Notes: a model not told the origin generated them from the sequence alone. DNA of 64,000 nt from Agrococcus casei LMG 22410 (GCF_900163565.1 NZ_FUHU01000038.1:124001-188000), one strand, 5' to 3'; positions 25,403 through 34,329 are shown, counted from the first letter of the stretch. A program made the numbers and translations.

Positions 25403-25475
25403 CGCCCCCGACAGGAATCGAACCTGTGACCAAGAGATTAGAAGGCTCCTGCTCTATCCGCTGAGCTACGGGGGC
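25403..25475 (-). tRNA. tRNA-Arg (anticodon TCT)
   Basis: Minus-strand cloverleaf with acceptor GCCCCCG/CGGGGGC, D-arm GCTC..GAGC, anticodon loop CTTCTAA (anticodon TCT), and T-arm ACAGG-TTCGATT-CCTGT. The anticodon stem is imperfect at its loop-closing pair. The discriminator is G and CCA is not encoded. A TATCCT box lies 10 nt before the 5' end. dedA follows with one intervening base. Confidence 0.93.
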
Positions 25476-25537
25476 TGACCAGACAAGGATAACCGCTGCC
25501 GACCGATGCCGCCGCAGGCACCACTACGATCGACACC

Positions 25538-26764
25538 GTGACCTCCCCCAGCCCCGCTTCGCAGCCGTGGGAAGGCCATCCGCGAGGCTCCAGAGAGTAC
25601 CGGGGCATTCTCGTCGCACTGCTGTTCGCCGGCATCGCCACGTTTGCCCAGGTGTACTCGCCGCAGGGAATCCTGCCCGAGATCGCCTAGTCGCTCAGCG
25701 TCAGCCCCGACCAGTCGGCTCTGCTGATCTCAGCGACGACGCTCGGGCTCGCAGCGGGAGTCATCCCCTGGTCTTGGGCGGCAGACCGCATCGGCCGAAT
25801 CGCGGCAATGCGCTGGTCGCTTGTGGCCGCGGTCGTGTGCGGCCTGGCCGCCGCGCTCATGCCGACATTCGAGCTGATCGTCGCGTTTCGCACGGTCGAA
25901 GGGCTCGCTCTTGCCGGGCTCCCCGCGATCGCAGTCACGTACCTGCAAGAGGAGGTGCGTCGCGAGCACAGCGCCCTCGCTGCCGGCACCTATGTGTCTG
26001 GCACGACGATCGGCGGACTGCTCGGCCGCATCGTGGCAGCGCCGATCGCGCACGAGTGGGACTGGCGGGCCGGCGTCGCAACCGTCGTCATCATCGCGGC
26101 GGCATCGACGGCAGTCTTCATCGTGCTGACCCCGACGCCGCAGGGCTTTCGGCGACACGCTCGCGGCACCGGCGCATCGCTCTTCCGGCTCGTCACCCGC
26201 CACCTTCGCAGCCGCGTGATGCTTGCGCTGTTCGCCCAGGCCTTTCTGCTCATGGGCGGCTTCGTCACGGTCTACAACTACTTGGCGTTTCACCTGCGCG
26301 ACGAGCCGTTCAGTCTCTCTCCGACGATCACATCGCTGCTGTTCTTCGCCTATCTCGCCGGCACCTGGTCGTCACGCAAGGCGGGGTCGCTCGCCGACAG
26401 AGTCGGCAGGTTCCCGGCGCTCCTGATCGCAACAGCCGTCATGGGCGGCGGCCTGGCCCTCACCCTTGCCCCGCACATCGCTTGGATCCTGATCGGCCTC
26501 GTGCTGTTCACCCTCGGGTTCTTCGCAGCCCACGCGGTCGCCACCGGCTGGACGTCGTACGCGGCAAGCACCGGCCGCTCGCAGGCGACGTCGCTCTACA
26601 ACTTCTTCTACTACCTCGGCTCGAGCGTCGTGGGGTGGGCCGGCGGGCTGGTCTTTCTGGCGATCGGATGGCCGGGCACGGTTCTCGGAGTCGGCGCGCT
26701 GCTCGTCGGCGCAATGGCGATCGCAGCGCTTGCCCTCAGGCCGACCCGAGAATCCCAGCAGTAG
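25538..26764 (+). pseudogene. MFS transporter interrupted by an in-frame amber codon
   Basis: Reading from GTG 25538 (TACGAT 7 nt upstream) gives an MFS N-terminus, then TAG at 25688-25690 after residue 50. The same frame continues without further stops to 26764, giving about 409 codons in all with the usual twelve-span layout and the loop SWAADRIGRIAAMR between spans 2 and 3. A single CAG-to-TAG change would explain the break (context LPEIA-stop-SLSVS). No start codon with a Shine-Dalgarno exists just after the stop; the next ATG (25808) would lose the first spans. The gene is probably inactive, unless the stop is a sequencing error. Confidence 0.85.
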
Positions 26765-26813
26765 GCCACAATGGAGGCACGACCTCTCTGAGCGTCGGCC
26801 AAGAGACAAGAGG

Positions 26814-27467
26814 GTGAAGTTGCAGCACGGAATTCTGTTCGACATGGACGGCACACTGATCGAATCCGAAGACATCTGGCAGCGCACGGAGATCGAGGTG
26901 GCACGCGAGCTCGGCGTGCACTGGACCCTCGAGGATTCGCTGCAGTTCGTCGGCTCATCGATGATGCTGTGGGCCAACGAGATGATCTCGCGCGGCGCGA
27001 AGCTCGCACCCGACGAGCTCGGCGCGCTGGTCTCACGACGCGTGGCAGAAGAGGTGGCAGCCGACATCCCGTGGCTCCCCGGCGCGCAGCAGCTGCTGAG
27101 CGACATCGCAGCAGCGGGAATCCCCGCCGCCATCGTCACGAATGCAGCCCCCTGGAACGTGCAGCCGGTGCTCGACGCAGCCCCGAAGGGCGCACTGCAG
27201 TTCGCAGTGTCGGCGTACGAGCTCGAGAACGCCAAGCCGCACCCCGAGCCCTACCTCGTCGGGGCCCAGCGGCTCGGCATCGAGGCTGCCGGAAGCATCG
27301 CCATGGAGGACTCGCTGACCGGAGCCGCTTCTGTGACTGCAGCGGGCATCCCGCTCTGGTTCGTCGAGACGCACTCCCCCGCACCCGAGACCGCCGAGCG
27401 CTCGTTCGCCGATCTGTCTGCGGTCTCGGTCGACGACCTGCTCAGCCGCCTCGGCCGGATCTCGTAG
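26814..27467 (+). CDS. HAD superfamily hydrolase (phosphatase/phosphomutase type)
   Basis: A 217-residue HAD enzyme: motif I FDMDGTLIES (nucleophile Asp and acid Asp), motif II Thr in AAIVTNA, motif III Lys in ENAKPHPEPYL, motif IV MEDSLTG. A helical cap lies between motifs I and II as in beta-phosphoglucomutase-like members. The substrate is unknown. GTG 26814 or TTG 26820 may be the start; the GAGGG upstream is better spaced for TTG. Its stop codon TAG is part of the TAGGAT element that precedes orn. Confidence 0.9.
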   Translation: MKLQHGILFDMDGTLIESEDIWQRTEIEVARELGVHWTLEDSLQFVGSSMMLWANEMISRGAKLAPDELGALVSRRVAEEVAADIPWLPGAQQLLSDIAAAGIPAAIVTNAAPWNVQPVLDAAPKGALQFAVSAYELENAKPHPEPYLVGAQRLGIEAAGSIAMEDSLTGAASVTAAGIPLWFVETHSPAPETAERSFADLSAVSVDDLLSRLGRIS

Positions 27468-27476
27468 GATCGTCTC

Positions 27477-28100
27477 GTGGCTGCTAGCGAACACATTGTC
27501 TGGATCGACTGCGAGATGACGGGGCTCGACCCCGAGATCGACGAGCTCGTCGAAGTCGCGGTCGTCGTGACCGACTTCGATCTCAACGTGCTCGACCCCG
27601 GTTTCCAGGTCGTCATCAAGCCTTCTGAGCGCGCGCTCGAGAACATGAACGACTTCGTCACCAAGATGCACACCACCAGCGGCCTCATCACTGAGCTTGC
27701 CGACGGTGTCGCCCTCGACGAGGCCGAGCGCCAGGTGCTCGAGTACATCGGGCGCTTCGTCGCAGTCGAGCGCACCGCGCCGCTGGCCGGCAACACGATC
27801 GGCACCGACCGCATGTTCCTGGCCCGCTACATGCCCGCGCTCGACGGCTTCCTGCACTACCGCAACATCGACGTCTCTTCGATCAAAGAGCTGTCGCGTC
27901 GCTGGTTCCCGCGCGCCTACTTCATCTCACCCGAGAAGGACGGCGGCCACAGGGCCCTCACCGACATCCTCGAGTCGATTCGCGAGCTGCGCTACTACCG
28001 CGCGGCAGTCTTCACCGACGCCCCCGGGCGCGACTCCGATGCGCTGAAGAAGATTGCGAAGACGACAGTCGACGACTTCGCCGAGCACTTCGGAGAATGA
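27477..28100 (+). CDS. orn: Oligoribonuclease
   Basis: A 207-residue DEDDh 3'-5' exonuclease that degrades 2-5-nt RNAs, including pGpG. Catalytic acids: WIDCEMTGLD near residue 10, GNTIGTDRMFL near 105, and HRALTDI (His and final Asp) near 160. GTG 27477 has TAGGAT (27465-27470) exactly 6 nt upstream and no Shine-Dalgarno, so the mRNA is probably leaderless. It is coupled to the next MFS gene by an ATGA overlap. Confidence 0.97.
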   Translation: MAASEHIVWIDCEMTGLDPEIDELVEVAVVVTDFDLNVLDPGFQVVIKPSERALENMNDFVTKMHTTSGLITELADGVALDEAERQVLEYIGRFVAVERTAPLAGNTIGTDRMFLARYMPALDGFLHYRNIDVSSIKELSRRWFPRAYFISPEKDGGHRALTDILESIRELRYYRAAVFTDAPGRDSDALKKIAKTTVDDFAEHFGE

Positions 28101-29326
28101 CCACCCAGACGACGCCTCGCCTGCCCTTCGAGATCTGGGCGCTCATCGCAGGCAGCTTCGCAGTCGCAGTCGGCTACGGCGTCGTCGCACCGGTTCTGCC
28201 TCAGCTGGCGTCATCGTTCGGCGTCTCGATCACGGCAGCAAGCGCCATCGTCAGCGCCTTCGCGGCGATGCGACTCGTGTTCGCACCGGCTGCCGGCTGG
28301 TTCGTCAACAAGTGGGGTGAGCGCCCGACCTACACGATCGGCCTGCTGATCGTCGCGGCGTCGACCGGCGCATGCGCCATCGCCGCCACCTACGGTCAGC
28401 TGCTGGTGCTGCGCGCGGCAGGAGGCATCGGCTCGACCATGTTCTCGATCGCCGCAACCGGCCTGCTGATCAGGCTCGCACCCGTGAAGATGCGCGGACG
28501 CATCTCGAGCTACAACGCCGCGTCGTTCCTGCTGGGCGGCCTGCTGGGCCCGGTGCTCGGCGGCGTCGTCGCAGGCTTCGGGCTTCGTGCGCCGTTCGTT
28601 TTCTACTTCGGCATGCTCCTCATCGCAGCCGCACTCGTCGGCATCGCCCTGCGACGCAGCACGACGCTGCCGTCCAGGCGCGACCGCGCTGACCAGCCGG
28701 TCGCTCCTGCTCGGCTGTGGGACGCCATCCGTCACTCCCAGTACCGCAGTGCGCTGCTGTCGTTCTTCGCGTTCGGCTGGGGTTCGTTCGGTGTGCGCGT
28801 CGCGACCATTCCGCTGTTTCTGACGGTCGGACTGGGAGCGGATGCGGCGGCCGCCGGCTGGGCACTCGCCACATACGCAGCGGGCAACGCCATCTTCATC
28901 TTCCCGTCGGGGCGCTGGGCCGACTCCCTGGGGCGCAAGCCGCTGCTGCTGATCGGCTACGCAGTTGGCGGAGCCGGCTTTGCGATCGTGCCATTCGCTG
29001 ACTCGGTGGTCACGGTCTGCATCGCGATGGCGGTGGCAGGAGTGGGGTCGGCATTCATCGGGCCAGCACAGCAGGCGACCATTGCTGACGTCGTCGGCAA
29101 GCGACCGGGCGGACAGGTCGTGGCGACGTCGCAGATGGTCATGGACCTCGGCGCGGTGATCGGGCCGATCATCGTCGGGCTCATCGTCGACTTGTCGGGC
29201 TTCGGCCTTGCGTTCGGAATCACCGCCGGAATCATGGCGCTCGTCGCGATTCTGTGGGTGTTCACGAAGGACTCCCGAGTGCTGCAGCCGCCCGACACCG
29301 GTGCGCTCCCAACTGCGACACAATGA
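28097..29326 (+). CDS. MFS transporter (DHA1-like)
   Basis: A 409-residue major facilitator with twelve hydrophobic segments. The motif A region between spans 2 and 3 reads AGWFVNKWGERPTYTIG and the repeat between spans 8 and 9 reads GRWADSLGRKPLLLIG. This resembles DHA1 drug/proton antiporters (tetracycline/bicyclomycin type). The substrate is unknown. Its ATG overlaps the orn stop, so it is expressed with orn. tRNA-His follows 31 nt later on the same strand. Confidence 0.92.
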   Translation: MTTQTTPRLPFEIWALIAGSFAVAVGYGVVAPVLPQLASSFGVSITAASAIVSAFAAMRLVFAPAAGWFVNKWGERPTYTIGLLIVAASTGACAIAATYGQLLVLRAAGGIGSTMFSIAATGLLIRLAPVKMRGRISSYNAASFLLGGLLGPVLGGVVAGFGLRAPFVFYFGMLLIAAALVGIALRRSTTLPSRRDRADQPVAPARLWDAIRHSQYRSALLSFFAFGWGSFGVRVATIPLFLTVGLGADAAAAGWALATYAAGNAIFIFPSGRWADSLGRKPLLLIGYAVGGAGFAIVPFADSVVTVCIAMAVAGVGSAFIGPAQQATIADVVGKRPGGQVVATSQMVMDLGAVIGPIIVGLIVDLSGFGLAFGITAGIMALVAILWVFTKDSRVLQPPDTGALPTATQ

Positions 29327-29357
29327 TGTAGACTGTCGTAGTTGCCTCGGCAGCATG

Positions 29358-29430
29358 GTGGGTATAGCTCAGCTGGTAGAGCGCCGCCTTGTGGTGGCGG
29401 ATGTCGCGGGTTCAAGTCCCGTTACTCACC
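29358..29430 (+). tRNA. tRNA-His (anticodon GTG)
   Basis: Cloverleaf with acceptor GTGGGTA/TACTCAC, D-arm GCTC..GAGC, anticodon stem CCGCC/GGCGG with loop TTGTGGT, and T-arm GCGGG-TTCAAGT-CCCGT. The base before the acceptor (29357) is G and can pair with the discriminator C at 29430, as required for tRNA-His. The next three bases are CCA, so the 3' CCA appears to be encoded, unlike the other tRNAs here. Confidence 0.95.
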
Positions 29431-29456
29431 CCAATGTGATGTCTCAAGACATCGAG

Positions 29457-29496
29457 AACGGCTGAACTCCTGGTTTCATGGGGTTCAGCCGTTTTT
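29457..29496 (+). terminator. Rho-independent terminator after tRNA-His
   Basis: A 14-bp stem AACGGCTGAACTCC with GGGGTTCAGCCGTT (one G-T), a 9-nt loop and a T5 tract. Confidence 0.9.
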
Positions 29497-29524
29497 CGCG
29501 TTCTCGAACCCAAGGTTGGTGCTC

Positions 29525-30094
29525 ATGCTGCATTCTGACGACGTGCTGCCGTCGCCGCCTCAGCGCGTACTCATCGCCGGCGTCACCGGCTCAGGCAAGA
29601 CCACGCTCGCCAGTCGCCTGGCCCCACTGTGGCACCTCGAACACTATGAGATCGACGCCCTCTTCCATGGCCCGGGCTGGACACCACGGCCAGAGTTTCT
29701 TGACGAAGTGCGCGCCTTCGCAGCCACCGAGCGCTGGGTGACGGAGTGGCAGTACACAAGCAAGGGCACCAACGACATCCTGCCACCCCGTGCTGACCTC
29801 GCAATCTGGCTCGACTACCCCTACCGAGTCGTGCGCCAGCGACTGCTTCGTCGCACACTGCGCCGCAGCATCCTTCGAACCAAGCTGTGGAACGGCAACG
29901 TCGAGCCTCCCCCATGGACGCAGCTCTCAGCCACAAACGAAGAGAGCATCATGCGCTGGCAGACCGCGACGCTCACAAAGTGGCGAGAGCGGATGCCCGA
30001 CTTGGAGCAGCGTTTTCCGTCGATGCAGGTCGTTCGTCTGGGTCATCCGCGAGAGCTCGAACACTGGCTGCAGCGGCAGCCGACGGCTTCGTAG
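29525..30094 (+). CDS. P-loop kinase-like protein (adenylate-kinase/FlaR-like)
   Basis: A 189-residue P-loop NTPase with Walker A IAGVTGSGKTTLASRL near residue 17, EIDALFHGPGWTPR (a DxxF/W substrate segment seen in DNA-topology-modulation FlaR-like proteins), WLDYPYRVVRQRLLRRTLRR (LID/Arg-rich region) and a C-terminal VVRLGHPRELEHWL strand. It is expected to phosphorylate a small molecule, but the substrate is unknown. ATG 29525 has an AAGG nearby; GTG 29519 is possible. Confidence 0.82.
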   Translation: MLHSDDVLPSPPQRVLIAGVTGSGKTTLASRLAPLWHLEHYEIDALFHGPGWTPRPEFLDEVRAFAATERWVTEWQYTSKGTNDILPPRADLAIWLDYPYRVVRQRLLRRTLRRSILRTKLWNGNVEPPPWTQLSATNEESIMRWQTATLTKWRERMPDLEQRFPSMQVVRLGHPRELEHWLQRQPTAS

Positions 30095-30147
30095 AGAAAC
30101 GCGCAAGACCATTGCGCAATCACTCTCCGCGTGCCAGCGTGCAGAGC

Positions 30148-30801
30148 ATGACACGCGCAATCTACTTCAACGGCACGCTGACTCCCTCCCCCGGGCTCAG
30201 CCACACCGAGCTGCTCATCGAGAAGAGCGCGAGCATCCTGAGAGCAGAGGGCGTCGACGTCGAGATCATCCGCACTGTCGATCACGATCTCGCTCCCGGG
30301 GTGCAGCCTGACATGACCGAGCACGGTGCAGCATCCGACACCTGGCCCGAGCTCTGGCGGCGCGTGCTGGCCGCCGACATCATCGTGATCGCGACACCGA
30401 TCTGGCTCGGACAGGCGTCGAGCGTCACCCGACGCCTGCTCGAGCGGCTGTACGCGCAGTCCGGTCAGCTGAACGACCGAGGCCAGTCGGTGTTCATGAA
30501 CAAGGTCGCCGGATGCCTCGTCGGCGGCAATGAGGACGGCATGAAGCATGTCGCGTCCGAAGTGCTCTATTCAATGCAGCACATCGGATGCGCGGTTCCA
30601 CCTCAGGCGGACGCCGGCTGGGTCGGCGAGGCGGGCCCGGGTGCGTCCTACGGTGACGAGCTCGACGACGGAAGCCGTGCGGGCTACGACAATGACTTCA
30701 CGAATCGAAATGTGCGCATCATGTCGTGGAACCTCATCCACTTCGCCCGTCTGCTTGCAGACGGCATCCCGAACGAGGGCAACGACCGTCGTCAGGACTA
30801 G
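30148..30801 (+). CDS. Flavodoxin-fold NAD(P)H-dependent reductase
   Basis: A 217-residue FMN reductase-like protein: FNGTLTPSPGLSHTELL forms the phosphate loop, ADIIVIATPIWLGQASSVTRRLLERL is the typical FMN/NQO-type central motif, and NKVAGCLVGGNEDGMKHV supplies the second flavin loop. It probably reduces quinones or nitro-compounds with NAD(P)H. The C-terminus (DNDFTNRNVRIMSWNLIHFARLL, in two stretches) matches the family. ATG 30148 has no strong Shine-Dalgarno. A small hairpin GCGCAA/TTGCGC lies upstream at 30101-30117. Confidence 0.87.
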   Translation: MTRAIYFNGTLTPSPGLSHTELLIEKSASILRAEGVDVEIIRTVDHDLAPGVQPDMTEHGAASDTWPELWRRVLAADIIVIATPIWLGQASSVTRRLLERLYAQSGQLNDRGQSVFMNKVAGCLVGGNEDGMKHVASEVLYSMQHIGCAVPPQADAGWVGEAGPGASYGDELDDGSRAGYDNDFTNRNVRIMSWNLIHFARLLADGIPNEGNDRRQD

Positions 30802-30875
30802 CACTCGATTGACCCAGCGCTGAGTAGGCTGGCGTCGTCTTGGTCAGCAAGACGGCACGCGCAAAGGAGACAGCC

Positions 30876-32111
30876 GTGGAGAGCACCACATCACAGCCCC
30901 TGCTGCAGGCAGTCGAGACTGGATCAGCCTGGCTGCTCGAGCACTACGAGCACCTGCACCGCCACCCCGAGCTCAGCATGGAAGAGCACGACACTGCCGA
31001 GTACATCGAAGATGTGCTGCAGGGCCTTGGCCTCGAGACGCAGCGCATCGGCGAGACCGGCGTCGTCGCGATCATCGAGAACGGCGACGGCAGGGTCGTG
31101 CTCGGCCGCGCCGACATGGATGCCCTTCCCGTCACAGAAGACACGGCGCTGGAGTACGCGTCCGAGACTCCGGGGGTCATGCACGCTTGCGGTCACGACA
31201 CGCACATGGCCGGGCTGTTGGGAGCCGTACGCACGCTGACCGAGCACCGCAGCGCCTGGCAAGGCACGTACATCGCGCTCTTCCAACCGTCAGAAGAGGA
31301 TGCATCAGGGGCCCGGGCGATGATTGCGGATGGCCTGGCTGACAGAATACCGAGACCAGACGCGTGCTTCGCATGCCACGCGATGGTCGGGCCCGCGGGT
31401 CAGGTGTCGGTCAGGCCGGGTCCGACGCTCTCGTCGGCCGACTCAGTACGGATCACGGTGTTCGGCAGAGGCGCACACGGTTCGATGCCGCACCTGAGTG
31501 TCGACCCTGTCGTGCTCGCCTCGTCGATCGTCCTGCGACTGCAGACCATCGTCGCCCGAGAGACCGAGCCCGGAACATTCGCCGTCGTCACGGTCGGCGC
31601 ACTGCACGCCGGATCGAGTTCGAACATCATCGCCGATCGAGCCGAGCTGCAGCTCAATGTGCGCACCTACGATGAGAACGTCCGCGAGCGCGTCCTCGCC
31701 GCGATCGAGCGGATCGTGCGCGCCGAGTGCGAAGCCGCCGGTTCTCCGAGAGAGCCCGAGTTCACCTACGACGACCACTACCCCGTCACCGACAACGACG
31801 CCGATCTGCACGATCTTGTGCGCGCATCCTTCGACGCCGCGTTCGGCGACGACTCGCAGACTGCCACGCCCGCGACTGCGTCGGAGGACTTCTGCGCGAT
31901 TCCTGAGGCCTTCGGCACTCCGTATGCGTGTTGGTTCGTGGGGTCGACCGACCGCGAGCGTTACAGCGATGCGGAGGCCCGTGGCGCGGTCAGCACCGAG
32001 ATTCCGGGCAATCACTCCCCCGCGTTCGCACCGGTCGCCGAGCCCACCGTCGTGCGCATAGCGCAGTCGCATGTCGCGGCGGCCATGGCGGTGTTCGGCT
32101 CAGCAGAGTGA
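30876..32111 (+). CDS. M20 family amidohydrolase/peptidase
   Basis: A 411-residue metal-dependent amidohydrolase of the IAA-amino acid hydrolase/hippuricase type: HRHPELSMEEHDT near residue 30, GRADMDALPV, MHACGHDTHMAGLL (metal Cys/His pair), FQPSEEDASGARAMI, and ASEDFCAIP near the C-terminus. It cleaves N-acyl amino acids or similar amides. GTG 30876 has AAAGGAG 6 nt upstream; TAGGCT at 30825-30830 is a likely -10, giving a leader of about 40 nt. The substrate is not predictable. Confidence 0.93.
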   Translation: MESTTSQPLLQAVETGSAWLLEHYEHLHRHPELSMEEHDTAEYIEDVLQGLGLETQRIGETGVVAIIENGDGRVVLGRADMDALPVTEDTALEYASETPGVMHACGHDTHMAGLLGAVRTLTEHRSAWQGTYIALFQPSEEDASGARAMIADGLADRIPRPDACFACHAMVGPAGQVSVRPGPTLSSADSVRITVFGRGAHGSMPHLSVDPVVLASSIVLRLQTIVARETEPGTFAVVTVGALHAGSSSNIIADRAELQLNVRTYDENVRERVLAAIERIVRAECEAAGSPREPEFTYDDHYPVTDNDADLHDLVRASFDAAFGDDSQTATPATASEDFCAIPEAFGTPYACWFVGSTDRERYSDAEARGAVSTEIPGNHSPAFAPVAEPTVVRIAQSHVAAAMAVFGSAE

Positions 32112-32149
32112 CGCGCATGGCGGCTGCCTGGCCGAAGTAGGCTGGAGCA

Positions 32150-32935
32150 ATGCCACAGGAGTCATACTTCACTCGCACCGACGAGCACACGTTCGAATCG
32201 CACATCCACACGCAGGGCGCCTGGAACACCGCCGAGCAGCATGTGGCCCCCTCATTCGGCCTGCTGGTGCACGAGATCGAGCGAGACCGCGACGCACGCC
32301 GTGACGATGCGCTCATGGTGACTCGCGCATCCTTCGACATCTACGGCACGTTCACGATCGACCCCGTCAGTGTGTCGACTCGCGTGCTGCGCCCCGGCCG
32401 CACCGTCGAGCTGGTCGAGGCGTCGCTCGAGCAGAACGGCCGCGCCGCCATCGTGGTGCGCGCGTGGCTGATGAAGGGCTTCGACACGACTGACCTGGCA
32501 GCCAACGAGCTGGCTCCAATGCCGAGCCGCGACGATATGGAAGAGTCGACCTTCGCACTGGACTGGCCCGGAGGCGCGGTCCGGTCAATCGAGACGCGCA
32601 AGCAGGAGGAGCACCCGGGGCGCGCCTGCAGCTGGACCCGACCCAAGGTCGCTCTCGTCTCAGGCGAAGAGCCGAGCGCCCTCGCTCGCATGACCGGCCT
32701 GTTCGACTTCGCGAACGGCCTCACGCCGCGTGCCCGTCCCGAGGACGTGCTGTTTCCGAACCTCGACCTCACCGTGCACTACCTGCGCGAGCCCGTCGGC
32801 GAGTGGCTCGGCTATGACACGACCGTCACCTACAGCGCTGTCGGCACCGGCCTCACGCACACGGTGCTGCACGATGACGACGGCCCGTTCGCTGTGCAGT
32901 CGCAGGGGCTCACGGTGCGTCCCGGCAGAGGCTGA
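32150..32935 (+). CDS. Double hot-dog thioesterase family protein
   Basis: A 261-residue protein of the TesB-like thioesterase family with two weakly similar hot-dog halves: HTQGAWNTAEQHVAPSFGLL in the first and NLDLTVHYLREPVGEWLGYD in the second, which matches the acyl-CoA thioesterase C-terminal hot-dog. It probably acts on an acyl-CoA. TAGGCT lies exactly 6 nt before ATG 32150 (leaderless). It is followed by the repeat-rich convergent intergenic region. Confidence 0.85.
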   Translation: MPQESYFTRTDEHTFESHIHTQGAWNTAEQHVAPSFGLLVHEIERDRDARRDDALMVTRASFDIYGTFTIDPVSVSTRVLRPGRTVELVEASLEQNGRAAIVVRAWLMKGFDTTDLAANELAPMPSRDDMEESTFALDWPGGAVRSIETRKQEEHPGRACSWTRPKVALVSGEEPSALARMTGLFDFANGLTPRARPEDVLFPNLDLTVHYLREPVGEWLGYDTTVTYSAVGTGLTHTVLHDDDGPFAVQSQGLTVRPGRG

Positions 32936-32970
32936 CCAGCGCAGTTCCCAAGTGGCAGTGTGGGGCCCAG

Positions 32971-33153
32971 CTGACCTCCAAAAGGAGTTCAGCTTCAGCT
33001 GCCGCTCGCGAATGGGAGCTCAAACCCTGCAGAACTGCGAATGGGAGCTGATATGACTCCCTTTCGCGCATCCGACTCCCTTTCGCGCACCCGGCAGAAA
33101 TCTGAACTCCCTTTGGAGGTACCGGCTCGAACTGAACTCCCTTTGGAGTTCAG
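32971..33153. repeat. Array of related short repeats in a convergent intergenic region
   Basis: The 230-bp gap between two convergent genes holds paired short repeats. GCGAATGGGAGCT occurs at 33008 and 33037 (13 bp). GACTCCCTTTCGCGCA occurs at 33055 and 33074 (16 bp). CTGAACTCCCTTTGGAG occurs at 33102 and 33132 (17 bp), with an inverted copy carrying one mismatch at 32978-32992. All share an ACTCCC(A/T)TT-like core in one or the other orientation. Two copies form hairpins: 32971-32992 (loop AAAA) and 33132-33153 (perfect 9-bp stem, loop CTTT). Function is unknown; the outer hairpins may terminate both genes. Confidence 0.85.
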
Positions 33154-33165
33154 CCGCTCAGCGCA

Positions 33166-34263
33166 TCACAGCGCGTCGAGGTACCGGCTGAGGCTGCGCA
33201 CAGCAGCTCGCCCAGCCCGGTTCGCACCGATGGTCGAGGCGCTCGGCCCGTAGCCCACGAGGTAGATGCGCGGCTCATCGGCGACCATGGGCGGATCCAT
33301 GCGAATGCCCCCGCCGGGCCCGCGCAGCCGCAGCGGCGCCAGGTGCTCGATATTCTGCCTGAATCCGGTCGCCCAGATGATCGTGTCGAGCTCCTGATGT
33401 GACCCGTCAGCGAGCGTCACGCCCGTCTCGTCGATCCTCGTGAACATCGGCTGCCGCTCGAGAATCCCCTTGCGCTTGGCCTCCAGCAGCGCAGGCGTCC
33501 ACGACAGCCCGGTCGCTGCGACAACGCTGACAGGCAGCAGCCCTTCGCGCACCCGAGCATCGACACCTTCGACCGCCAGCGTGAGCGTCTCGCTGCTGTG
33601 CCCGCCCTCGACGAACTCGGGCTCGCGCCTGGTGAACCAGTGCGTCTCAGCCACCTCGGCGACCTCGATGAGAAACCCGATGGCCGAGATGCCGCCGCCG
33701 ACGATGCCGACCCGCTGCCCCGCATAGTCGCTCGCCTGCCGGTAGTCGACAGTGCGCACGTAGCGCCCGCCGAACGTCTCGATGCCCGGCACATACGGCA
33801 CGAACGGCTGCCGCCACGTGCCGGTCGCATTCACCAGCACTCGTGCGCGGATGCGCTCCTCGCCCGACTGCATCGCCACGGTTGCGATGAGGGGCGAGTG
33901 GTCGTCTGCGGCGTCCTCGAACCGAACGCCCGTCACGTCGACCGGACGCTCGATGCGCAGCTCGTGCGCATCCTCGAACCTGCCGAAGTAGTCGGTCAGT
34001 GCGACGCTGGCAGCCGTCGCAGCGTCGACATCCTCGCGGGGCATGCCCGGCAGATCGTGGATGCCGTTGACCGTCGCCATCGTGAGCGAGTCCCAGCGGT
34101 GTCGCCAGGCACCGCCTGGGCCGTCCTCTGCGTCGACGATGATAAAGGTGCGATCACCGGGCTTCGCGTCGTCGGGATGCACAAAGCCCCGCCGCACCAG
34201 ATGGTGGGCTGCCGACAGCCCGGCTTGACCTGCTCCGACGACCAGCACATCCGCTGCACGCAT
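33166..34263 (-). CDS. FAD/NAD(P)-binding flavin monooxygenase-like protein (CzcO family)
   Basis: A 365-residue two-dinucleotide-binding protein. The FAD motif is VLVVGAGQAGLSAAHHL at residue 6, the NAD(P) motif VGIVGGGISAIGFLIE in the middle, with VLVNATGTW and IIWATGFR, both hallmarks of flavin-containing monooxygenases and CzcO-type proteins. The substrate is unknown. The start at 34263 (not 34290) is supported by TAGATT 7 nt upstream. It is convergent with the thioesterase across the repeat array and divergent from the SRPBCC gene. Confidence 0.9.
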   Translation of the reverse strand: MRAADVLVVGAGQAGLSAAHHLVRRGFVHPDDAKPGDRTFIIVDAEDGPGGAWRHRWDSLTMATVNGIHDLPGMPREDVDAATAASVALTDYFGRFEDAHELRIERPVDVTGVRFEDAADDHSPLIATVAMQSGEERIRARVLVNATGTWRQPFVPYVPGIETFGGRYVRTVDYRQASDYAGQRVGIVGGGISAIGFLIEVAEVAETHWFTRREPEFVEGGHSSETLTLAVEGVDARVREGLLPVSVVAATGLSWTPALLEAKRKGILERQPMFTRIDETGVTLADGSHQELDTIIWATGFRQNIEHLAPLRLRGPGGGIRMDPPMVADEPRIYLVGYGPSASTIGANRAGRAAVRSLSRYLDAL

Positions 34264-34329
34264 GCTTCTGAATCTACCCGCGAAACGCACGTGCGTGACA
34301 TCGAGAACCAGGCGTGACAGTGTCGAGAC

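Noticed and set aside
32971-33153. CRISPR array
   Set aside because: Repeats are of three kinds, short, irregularly spaced and partly inverted; no cas genes.
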